The notes below the pieces were generated by a model. The model saw only the letters and a program-made list of their open reading frames with translations. It was not told where the DNA came from and ran no database searches. Source: JAUIJL01 sp965366625 (GTDB lineage: Bacteria; Acidobacteriota; Thermoanaerobaculia; Multivoradales; J023). From it: DNA of 64,000 bases. The stretch is taken from the NCBI GenBank assembly GCA_965366625.1, contig CBDUGP010000028.1, positions 20,515 through 84,514 on the forward strand. Direction: 5' to 3'. Position numbers and translations under genes: made by a program. Shown piece by piece: positions 26,927-34,359 of this stretch. Numbering within the stretch: position 1 is the first letter of the stretch; every line of letters starts with the position of its first letter.

Positions 26927-28155
26927 GCTGCGCCTGCCTTTCCAAAGGAGCTGGTCTTGCCGCCGCGACCGCGAGTAAAAGGCGTAGAGATCTCGCCCGA
27001 TTTCATGACCAGTCGCAGCTCGCCTTGCTTTTCGTCGCTGTCGACCAGTGGCGTTTGATTTTCGGCGGTGGTTTCGATCCGGGCCAAGGCCTCCAAGATG
27101 TTCAATCGCTGGCGTAAACCCGAGGCGTGACCGAGACGCAGGTCGCGGGTGGTCAATGCCACCTCGAAGCCCTGGTTGAGGTGATCCACGGCGCAGGTTG
27201 CCGCCTCGCTCACCAACCGTTCGAATTGCGTCTCCTGCTCTTGGGTTTCGAGCGGTCCGACCGCGTTGTCGAAGACGATATGTAATCGTCGATTCTCTTC
27301 ACGGCTGCGCTGTTGGTAGATCAAGGAACCCTGGCGGGCCGATTGCTTCCAATGGATGCTTCTGGGGTCGTCCCCACTCTGATAGGTGCGCAGGGCGTAT
27401 AACTCATGCCCTTGGCCGGCCCGGAGGGATGAACGCTCCCCGGAATCGCCCACATCTTCGGGGCGGCTGCCGGAAGAAGAGAAAAGCTCCGGGAAAACCA
27501 ACACCTCAAAGTCTTGCTCGTAGCGTCGGCCTTTGCGGAAGATACCGACGGGGAAGAGGCTGGAGACCTGAAGAGCCTGGACTCGTCTCGGCCCCCGTCG
27601 ACGCATGATGATTTCCAATCGACCCTCCACCTGCTCGTCGGCGGGTAGGAATGGCACCAGCCAAGGGGCGGTGCGATGGCGACGGGCCCTGCCGGAGGTT
27701 TTCATGTCGTCTTCTTGCACAGAGATTACCAACAGCCATCGGGGTAGAAGTCGGCTGCGGTTGCGCAAACGCACATTGAAGCGGGTCATGCGATTGGCGA
27801 AGATCTCTTCGTGGACATCGAGTTCGAGTTCCAAGCGGTGAACGTTGATCCAGCCGAGAATTTGAGCCAGGCCGAAGGCGGCCAACATCATGGCGACCGC
27901 CAGGAAGAGGCCGTTGTTGCCGGTATTGGTGGCAGCAACGCCGACCACCAAACAAGCGGCGGCGTACCACATGCCGACGCGGGTGATCTGGATGCCGCTG
28001 GAGCGGGATTTGAGGCGTCGAGAGGAAAAAGTCGAAGGTTGCTCGGGCGAGCGCTTGTTGGAAAACGGCCTATTGGAGCCGGACCTGCCGACGAAGCTCT
28101 TGATGGCGGAGAGCTTTTTGAGGAGGGGAGTCTCGAATGTGTTGGCCCGCGACAT
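26923..28155 (-). CDS. DUF58 domain protein
   Basis: 410 residues. Two adjacent membrane segments (GMWYAAACLVVGVAATNTG, LFLAVAMMLAAFGLAQILGW) and a cytoplasmic C-terminal domain with the DUF58 hallmark LRTYQSGDDPRSIHWKQSAR followed by a MIDAS-poor vWA-like fold (LHIVFDNAV). DUF58 proteins are constant partners of MoxR ATPases, thought to be clients or adaptors in envelope or metalloprotein maturation. It lies 14 bp after moxR and overlaps the TgpA-like gene. Confidence 0.92.
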   Translation of the reverse strand: MSRANTFETPLLKKLSAIKSFVGRSGSNRPFSNKRSPEQPSTFSSRRLKSRSSGIQITRVGMWYAAACLVVGVAATNTGNNGLFLAVAMMLAAFGLAQILGWINVHRLELELDVHEEIFANRMTRFNVRLRNRSRLLPRWLLVISVQEDDMKTSGRARRHRTAPWLVPFLPADEQVEGRLEIIMRRRGPRRVQALQVSSLFPVGIFRKGRRYEQDFEVLVFPELFSSSGSRPEDVGDSGERSSLRAGQGHELYALRTYQSGDDPRSIHWKQSARQGSLIYQQRSREENRRLHIVFDNAVGPLETQEQETQFERLVSEAATCAVDHLNQGFEVALTTRDLRLGHASGLRQRLNILEALARIETTAENQTPLVDSDEKQGELRLVMKSGEISTPFTRGRGGKTSSFGKAGAA

Positions 28156-28169
28156 CAGTCCTCTTCGGC

Positions 28170-29147
28170 TCAGAGCGGCACGGGTAGATCCGCCACGAGT
28201 CTGCGGATCGCCTCGCGCTGTTCGTCTAACCGACCCCCTCCCCGTTTCAGGGTGACACGATGAGCGAGCACGGGCACGGCGAGGCGTTGAACGTCGTCGG
28301 GTATGGCGTAGGTGCGGCCTTCACAGAGGGCCAGCGCTTGGGTGGCGCGAAATAAACCTTGGACGCCCCGGGTGGAGATGGGCAAGCTGAAATCGACGCC
28401 GGTGCGAGTCGCTTCCGCCAAGCTCAACATATAGTCGGTGAGTTTTTCGGTCACCTGCACCTGCTTCGCTTGCTGCTGCAGGGCGACGATTTCTTCCAGA
28501 CGTACAGCTGCTGGAATTTGGTCCAGGAGGTGGTCCACGCCGCCGGACATCAGAAGCTCTCGTTCGGCTTGGCGCGACGGATAGCCCATCGACAGGGACA
28601 TGAGGAAACGATCGAGCTGGGACTCGGGCAGTGGGAAGGTGCCGAGAAATTCCAACGGATTCTGGGTTGCCAGAACCAGGAACGGCTCGGGCAGCACGTA
28701 GCGCTTACGTTCCACGGAAACCCGGCGCTCGCTCATGGCCTCGAGCAAGGCAGATTGAGTTTTTGGAGTCGCTCTGTTGATCTCGTCTGCCAGCACAACG
28801 TTGGCAAAAAGCGGGCCGGGCACGAACTCAAAGGTTTCGCTTTCCCGCCGATAGATCGAAACACCGATGATGTCGGAGGGCAGCAGGTCGCTGGTGAATT
28901 GGATCCGTTGGAAGGCTAATCCGAGAGCCCTGGCCATGGCTTGGGCTAAGGTCGTTTTGCCGACGCCGGGAACATCCTCAATCAGCACGTGGCCGCCGGC
29001 CAAGAGGCTGATGACCGCCATGCGCACGACGGATTCTTTACCGCGCACAATGCGGTTGATTCCGGCCTCCAAGGTTTGGATGGCGCTCAGATCAACGGTT
29101 GAAGATGGCGGCAGGGTCTTGGGAGTTTCGGTCACAATAGCGTTCAT
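28170..29147 (-). CDS. MoxR-family AAA+ ATPase
   Basis: 325 residues: Walker A EDVPGVGKTTLAQAMA, Walker B VVLADEINRATPKTQSALLEAM, sensor I LATQNPLEFLGTFPLPESQL with DRF, and the C-terminal lid (YAIPDDVQRLAVPVLAHRV). Full family length. It is the first gene of a MoxR - DUF58 - TgpA-like - kinase 2 run on this strand, all within 14-70 bp or overlapping. The MoxR complex probably remodels a membrane or periplasmic substrate, with kinase 2 a candidate regulator. Confidence 0.95.
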   Translation of the reverse strand: MNAIVTETPKTLPPSSTVDLSAIQTLEAGINRIVRGKESVVRMAVISLLAGGHVLIEDVPGVGKTTLAQAMARALGLAFQRIQFTSDLLPSDIIGVSIYRRESETFEFVPGPLFANVVLADEINRATPKTQSALLEAMSERRVSVERKRYVLPEPFLVLATQNPLEFLGTFPLPESQLDRFLMSLSMGYPSRQAERELLMSGGVDHLLDQIPAAVRLEEIVALQQQAKQVQVTEKLTDYMLSLAEATRTGVDFSLPISTRGVQGLFRATQALALCEGRTYAIPDDVQRLAVPVLAHRVTLKRGGGRLDEQREAIRRLVADLPVPL

Positions 29148-29479
29148 CAGTCCCGTTTACGGTTGAAACCGACCATGGGTTTCGTTTAAACCGACTAGGC
29201 GTGCTCCTCTCATAAGATCCTGAGCATGGAGTCAAGGACTTACGCTGCTTACGGAAAACTCTAGAGAAAGGGGCTGGCAAGGAGGCGATTGCCGCCAAGA
29301 TATGAGGGTTTCGCCGCCGGACGCCCCCGGCTGGGCGCCCCCGGCTGGGCGCCCCCGGCTACATAAGCCTTGTCCCTGTGGGACGGCCCTGCATCTTTCC
29401 GGGCTGCCCCGTCAGGGGCGAGGCATGAGTAGCCTCGGGCTTTAGCCCGTGGCGTCCGGGTCTTGTCGCAGCTGCCGGT
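29148..29479. repeat. Hairpin-rich intergenic repeat block
   Basis: 332 bp without a gene. The part 29317-29459 is bounded by CCGGACGCC and its inverse GGCGTCCGG. It holds a 14-bp tandem repeat (GCCCCCGGCTGGGC at 29323-29336 and 29337-29350, plus a partial third), then small hairpins GTCCC/GGGAC, CCCC-GTCA-GGGG and CGGGCT-TT-AGCCCG. This looks like a dispersed REP-type element. The promoter for moxR must lie at the low-numbered side. Confidence 0.65.
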
Positions 29480-30121
29480 TTATTGGGCGGCGGTGTATTC
29501 CTTGTACTCGCCGTAGTTGGCAGGATCCACGTATTTCAACAGTTGAACGCTGAATACATCGCCTTCCTCGAAGTGGACTTCCTCCTCAAAGCCGATCTGG
29601 CGAGCTTCGGATTTTACGATGCCCGGGGTTTCCAAATATTTGCGCCAGGTCCTTTTTTCGGCACCGGAGGCGTCGGCATGGGTCACGTCCACGGTGATGC
29701 CGTCGAGGGGCTCACTGCCGGAGAAGAGAACGATGAGATCGAAGAAGATGGTCGTTGGAGTGGGCCCTTCGGGAGCGGCCTCGGCAATTTCCTCATCTCC
29801 TTCTTCGCCCTCGCCGGTCGCCTCGGTCTCTCCGTCCATGGCGACCTCTCCGCTAGTCGCGGTTGCCTCGGCCTCTCCGGCCTCGTCGAGAGCTTCGCCT
29901 TGCTCGTCGATCGTCTCGGTTTCCGCGTACGGATCCGGCTCTTCAACTTTTGGGAACCAATTTTCCAGCTTCACGCTGTATTGGCCCCGAGTTTGGGTAA
30001 CTTTTTCTTCCGGGCTACCGGGCCCGCAGGCAACGATGCTGAGCAAAAGGACCAGGGTGGCCGCCAAAGCAATGACTTGAAGCGGGCGAGGCGAACGGCT
30101 GGGAAATGACAGTAGGCGCAC
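29480..30121 (-). CDS. Unrecognised acidic lipoprotein
   Basis: 213 residues. A signal sequence with lipobox (LVLLLSIVACGPG, lipidated Cys about residue 32) marks an outer- or inner-membrane lipoprotein. Residues about 60-110 are a low-complexity Glu/Ala/Thr/Gly stretch (EAEATATSGEVAMDGETEA), followed by a compact beta-rich domain (TTIFFDLIVLFSGSEPLDG ... VFSVQLLKYVDP). Starts at GTG 30121, preceded by AGGAGGAGC. Product function unknown. Next to a GT2 enzyme (76 bp upstream on the same strand). Confidence 0.82.
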   Translation of the reverse strand: MRLLSFPSRSPRPLQVIALAATLVLLLSIVACGPGSPEEKVTQTRGQYSVKLENWFPKVEEPDPYAETETIDEQGEALDEAGEAEATATSGEVAMDGETEATGEGEEGDEEIAEAAPEGPTPTTIFFDLIVLFSGSEPLDGITVDVTHADASGAEKRTWRKYLETPGIVKSEARQIGFEEEVHFEEGDVFSVQLLKYVDPANYGEYKEYTAAQ

Positions 30122-30197
30122 GATGCTCCTCCTAAAGGGCTATATGGCTAAAGAACCGACCGCTTGCGGGTCGGCCGTGGGTGGGGATCTATTCCGG

Positions 30198-30902
30198 TCA
30201 GGGAAGCAGATTATAGCGAAGGATTGCCCAGATGGCTGATACGCCATCCTTCCAGCCGATCTTCTTGCCTTCGGCGTAGGTGCGACCATGGTACGAAATA
30301 GGCACCTCATAGATGCGCACATGGGTTTTGGCGATCTTGGCGGTCAGCTCGGGTTCGATGCCGAAGCGATTGGAACGTAGATCCATCGATCGCAACAAGT
30401 CGCCGCGGAACACCTTGTAGCAAGTTTCCATGTCCGACAGGTTCAGATCTGTGCACATATTCGACAGGGTGGTCAGCGCCCGATTGCCGAGGTAATGCCA
30501 AAAAAACAAGACGCGATGGGGCCCGCCGAGAAATCGGGAGCCATAAACGACATCCGCTTGGTCGGCGACGATCGGCTGCAACAACACCATATAGTCGCTG
30601 GGGTCGTATTCGAGATCGGCGTCCTGCACCAACACCAAGTCGCCACGGGTTTCGGCGAAACCCGTCCGCAGGGCCGCCCCTTTGCCTCGGTTCTCCTCGT
30701 GCTCGATGTAACGAAAGGGCGGGTCGGCCGCTTTCTCGAGCCGACGCAATAGGTCACGAGTGCCATCGGTGGAGCCGTCGTCGACCACGATGATCTCCCG
30801 CTCCATGCCCGGTGGAAGCTGCGCCTCCGCGACTCGGCGCAGCAGTTTTTCGGCTGTTGCCAGCTCGTTATATGCGGGAATGACGATACTCAGTAGGGTC
30901 AA
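30198..30902 (-). CDS. Family 2 glycosyltransferase (dolichol-phosphate mannosyltransferase-like)
   Basis: 234 residues. GT-A motifs: LLSIVIPAYNE, IIVVDDGSTDGTRDLL, the metal-binding LVLVQDADLEYDP and MCTDLNLSDMETCYKVFRGD. The C-terminal VPISYHGRTYAEGKKIGWKD is typical of the DPM1-like or undecaprenyl-phosphate sugar transferase branch without membrane helices. Starts at TTG 30902 with GAGG about 7 bases upstream; no in-frame ATG gives the SIVIP motif. It probably transfers a sugar to polyprenyl phosphate, feeding a GT-C enzyme such as 34356-36392; inference. Confidence 0.92.
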   Translation of the reverse strand: MTLLSIVIPAYNELATAEKLLRRVAEAQLPPGMEREIIVVDDGSTDGTRDLLRRLEKAADPPFRYIEHEENRGKGAALRTGFAETRGDLVLVQDADLEYDPSDYMVLLQPIVADQADVVYGSRFLGGPHRVLFFWHYLGNRALTTLSNMCTDLNLSDMETCYKVFRGDLLRSMDLRSNRFGIEPELTAKIAKTHVRIYEVPISYHGRTYAEGKKIGWKDGVSAIWAILRYNLLP

Positions 30903-31150
30903 ACCGAAACCTCATGGGACTTAGACAGAAGAGAACTTACGCCTCTTGACTGCCTCCTGTAGATCCACTAGTGTTCTCTTGCAAATGCGGATTCATCGCC
31001 CCGATGCCCATGGGCTCGGGATTGAGAATTACCCCGGCAGATGACCCGGCATTGAAAGTGCAGTATAAGCTCCGAGCCGGCTCGGAGCGACCCTGCCGCA
31101 GCCACTATCCCGCAATTCATGTAGATTCCCATTTAGGAGCTCGATAGCCG

Positions 31151-32218
31151 ATGGCCAGGACCAGCACCAAAGCACCGCCGCCGACCGACAAAAGCAAAGC
31201 ACTCGAAGGCGCTCTCGGGCAAATTGAGCGGCAATTCGGCAAAGGCGCCATTATGCGGCTGGGTCAGCAGGAGATCCTCGGCATTGCAGCGATTCCGACC
31301 GGCTCCTTGGCGGTGGATCATGCCATCGGCATCGGTGGCTTTCCCCGCGGTCGTGTTGTAGAGGTCTACGGTCCGGAGTCGTCGGGTAAAACCACCCTGG
31401 CCCTTTCGGTCGTTGGCCAGGCCCAGCGCCTCGGCGGAACGGCGGCTTTTATCGACGCCGAGCACGCCCTCGACGCCGAATACGCCCAGAAGCTCGGCGT
31501 CGACATCGACAATCTTTTCGTCTCGCAGCCCGATAGCGGCGAGCAGGCTTTGGAAATCGCCGAGGTTCTGGTGCGCTCCAACGCCGTCGACGTGGTGGTA
31601 ATCGATTCCGTGGCGGCTTTGGTGCCAAGGGCTGAACTCGAGGGCGAGATGGGCGATACCCATGTCGGCCTCCAAGCTCGATTGATGTCCCAGGCGTTGC
31701 GCAAGCTGACCGCCATCGTCGCCAAATCCAAGACCTGCTTGGTGTTCATCAACCAAATCCGAGAGAAGATCGGCGTGATGTTCGGCAGCCCCGAAACCAC
31801 CACCGGTGGGCGCGCCCTGAAATTTTACTCCTCGGTGCGCATCGACATCCGTCGGATTGCCTCGCTCAAAAACGGCGATGTGATCGTCGGCAGCCGGTCC
31901 AAGGTCAAGGTGGTCAAGAACAAGACCGCGGCACCTTTCCGCCAAGCGGAATTCGATATCGATTACAACGAAGGCATTTCCCGTAGCGGTGAGTTAGTGG
32001 ATTTGGGGGTCGAGCACAATCTCGTCGTCAAGAGTGGTGCCTGGTATGCTTACGGCGATGTCCGTCTCGGTCAGGGTCGGGAGAACGCGAAGCAATTCCT
32101 GAGGGATAACGACGATCTCGCCGACGAGCTCGAAGTGAAGCTGCGCGACGCCATGGGTTTGAAAGCGTTGGATTTGCCTCAAAAAGAGGCGGACCCCGAA
32201 ATAGCCGGCTCGGATTGA
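31151..32218 (+). CDS. recA: RecA recombinase
   Basis: 355 residues. Walker A GPESSGKTTLALSVVG, LFVSQPDSGEQALEI, VVVIDSVAALVPRAELEGEM, loop L1/L2 region MGDTHVGLQARLMSQALRKL, and FINQIREKIGVMFGSPETTT identify RecA at full length. AGGAG about 10 bases before ATG. It catalyses homologous strand exchange and stimulates LexA cleavage. No clear LexA box was recognised in the 248 bp upstream. The most useful phylogenetic marker in the window. Confidence 0.98.
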   Translation: MARTSTKAPPPTDKSKALEGALGQIERQFGKGAIMRLGQQEILGIAAIPTGSLAVDHAIGIGGFPRGRVVEVYGPESSGKTTLALSVVGQAQRLGGTAAFIDAEHALDAEYAQKLGVDIDNLFVSQPDSGEQALEIAEVLVRSNAVDVVVIDSVAALVPRAELEGEMGDTHVGLQARLMSQALRKLTAIVAKSKTCLVFINQIREKIGVMFGSPETTTGGRALKFYSSVRIDIRRIASLKNGDVIVGSRSKVKVVKNKTAAPFRQAEFDIDYNEGISRSGELVDLGVEHNLVVKSGAWYAYGDVRLGQGRENAKQFLRDNDDLADELEVKLRDAMGLKALDLPQKEADPEIAGSD

Positions 32219-32225
32219 AGGAGCG

Positions 32226-32321
32226 CCGGCTACATAGCCGGGCTGCCCTCCGACCCCGTTTGCAGGCCAACGCATAACCCAGCGATTGCGGCTTAGGACC
32301 CGGAAATTTTGTTCCGGGTCC
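32226..32321 (+). terminator. Two hairpins downstream of recA
   Basis: CCGGCT-ACAT-AGCCGG at 32226-32241, then a 10-bp stem GGACCCGGAA (32296-32305), loop ATTTTG, TTCCGGGTCC (32312-32321). They begin 8 bp after the recA stop and precede nhaC. No T-tract, so a factor-assisted or structural role is possible. Confidence 0.5.
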
Positions 32322-32376
32322 GGCGCCGGCTCTACCTCCGAGACGGAAAGCTCTAACGTTCCGATCTGGTGGAGCC

Positions 32377-34359
32377 ATGCGTAAGCCCATTCTTCTACTT
32401 TCGTGTTTCTTCGTTCTTTCAGCGGCCCAGAGCCTGTCGGCTCTGACTCCTAAGATTCAGCTGGACGTGCCGATGGTGGTTTCCGGCACGCCGCTGAAAA
32501 TGGACGTCAATCTCTCCTACGTGAGGCCGTCCGAGACGATCGGCGCACAAGTGCTGCTCGACGGCCAAAATGTCGGCAGAGTGGTGTTGAAAGCCGGTCA
32601 ACACGCGGTCGTTCTCGACGACGTTCGTCCCAAAGCGGGCGCCCACACCGTGACCCTCAAATCCGCGAGCCTAGAAGTCTCTCAGGATTTCCACTTGGTC
32701 TCGGGATGGTTGTCGATCGCGCCACCGCTGATCGCCATCTTATTGGCGCTGCTGTTCAAAGACGTCCTGCTTTCCCTCTTCCTCGGCATCCTGAGCGGCG
32801 CCTGGATCCTCCAAGGATGGGATCCCTTCGCGGCGTTCGGCCGCACCGCCGATACCTACATCGTCGGCGCGTTGGTGGATGCGGACCGGCTTGCGATCAT
32901 CGTATTCACTTGTTTCTTGGGCGGCATGGTGGGGTTGATCACCAAGAGCGGTGGTACCCACGGGGTGATTGAGCTACTGACCCCCTACGCCACTTCCCAG
33001 CGTCGCGGCCAGCTGGCCACTGCGGCCATGGGCATGCTGATCTTCTTTGACGATTATGCCAACACCCTGATCGTGGGTCCGACCATGCGTCCGATCACCG
33101 ATCGTCTGAAAATCAGTCGTGAAAAGTTGGCGTATATCGTGGATTCGACCGCTGCTCCGGTGGTGTGTCTCTTCCCGATTTCGACCTGGGTCGGCTTTGA
33201 ACTCGGTCTGATCGGCGAGGCGTTCAAGAGCATCGGCCTGGAGGTGGACCCTTACACCACTTTCATCGGCTCCATTCCTTATCGCTTCTACCCCATCTTC
33301 GCCCTGACTCTGGTCATCACCTTGGCCCTGTCCCGATACGACTTCGGACCCATGCGGGCCGCCGAGCACCGCGCTCGGACCACCGGCCAAGTGCTGGCTC
33401 CGGACGCTCGTCCCATCGCCGACTATTCCACCGACGAAGTGGAGCCACCGGCCGACGCTCCGAAACGGGCCATCAATGCCCTGTTGCCGATCGTCACGGT
33501 GATTTTGATGACCCTCGTGGGCATCTATCGAACCGGCGCCAATAGTTTGGCTTCGTCCGGTGTCGACACTTCCGGCATGGGCACCGACCAATATCTGCGC
33601 ACTCTGCTGGAGAACGCCAACAGCTACCACGCCCTATTGTGGGCCTCGCTGTCGGGCATGATCGTGGCCCTGCTGCTGACGGTATCCCAGCGGATTCTGC
33701 CCGTAGAAGCGGCGATCCGTTCGATGTTCGCCGGCATCAAAGCCATGCTGATGGCTTTGATGGTGTTGACGTTGGCTTGGTCGTTGTCGGATGTTTGCAG
33801 CGGCCTGGACACGGCGCAATTCTTAGTGGGGTTGACCCAACACAGCTTGTCGCCGGTCTTCCTGCCGGTCTTGACCTTTGTGCTGTCGGCCGCGGTGGCC
33901 TTTGCGACGGGCAGTTCCTGGGGCACCATGGGTATTCTCGAGCCGCTGGTGATTCCCATCGCCCATCAGCTTTGCCTGAGGGCCGGCATGGAGGTTTGGA
34001 GCGAGCCTTACCAAGCGTTGATGCTCGCCACGATCGCTTCGGTGCTCACCGGCAGTGTGTGGGGAGACCATTGCTCGCCGATCTCCGACACCACGATTTT
34101 GTCGTCCATGGCTTCGGGCTGTGACCACATTGCGCACGTCCGTACCCAGCTGCCCTATGCGCTGAGCTTGGGCTTGTTGTCGATTGTGACCGCTTCCCTG
34201 TCGGTGGGCCTCGGGGTGTCGCCTTGGGTTTTCGTCGGATTGGGCATCATGGTGATCGTCGGGGTGGTGTTGGGTCTTGGAAAACGCCAAAAAGGCGATG
34301 GTGGCGACGAGCCTCAGGAGGGGGCCGGTGCAGCTGAACAGGTGGACGTCGCGGCATGA
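32377..34359 (+). CDS. NhaC-family Na+/H+ antiporter with an extra N-terminal beta domain
   Basis: 660 residues. The C-terminal 540 residues are a NhaC-type antiporter of about eleven segments: FFDDYANTLIVGPTMRPITD, FATGSSWGTMGI and GSVWGDHCSPISDTTILSSMASGCDH are the conserved family motifs. The first about 110 residues are unusual: a cleavable signal-like helix (LLLSCFFVLSAAQSLSA) and a beta-rich domain (ALTPKIQLDVPMVVSGTPLKM through FHLVSGWLS) before the first carrier helix. The last 25 residues are a short cytoplasmic tail. Its stop overlaps the GT-C-like gene start by ATGA. Confidence 0.9.
   Translation: MRKPILLLSCFFVLSAAQSLSALTPKIQLDVPMVVSGTPLKMDVNLSYVRPSETIGAQVLLDGQNVGRVVLKAGQHAVVLDDVRPKAGAHTVTLKSASLEVSQDFHLVSGWLSIAPPLIAILLALLFKDVLLSLFLGILSGAWILQGWDPFAAFGRTADTYIVGALVDADRLAIIVFTCFLGGMVGLITKSGGTHGVIELLTPYATSQRRGQLATAAMGMLIFFDDYANTLIVGPTMRPITDRLKISREKLAYIVDSTAAPVVCLFPISTWVGFELGLIGEAFKSIGLEVDPYTTFIGSIPYRFYPIFALTLVITLALSRYDFGPMRAAEHRARTTGQVLAPDARPIADYSTDEVEPPADAPKRAINALLPIVTVILMTLVGIYRTGANSLASSGVDTSGMGTDQYLRTLLENANSYHALLWASLSGMIVALLLTVSQRILPVEAAIRSMFAGIKAMLMALMVLTLAWSLSDVCSGLDTAQFLVGLTQHSLSPVFLPVLTFVLSAAVAFATGSSWGTMGILEPLVIPIAHQLCLRAGMEVWSEPYQALMLATIASVLTGSVWGDHCSPISDTTILSSMASGCDHIAHVRTQLPYALSLGLLSIVTASLSVGLGVSPWVFVGLGIMVIVGVVLGLGKRQKGDGGDEPQEGAGAAEQVDVAA

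Noticed and set aside
30903..31150. LexA-type SOS box upstream of recA
   Set aside because: Neither GAAC-N4-GTTC nor CTG-N10-CAG was recognised at a sensible position.
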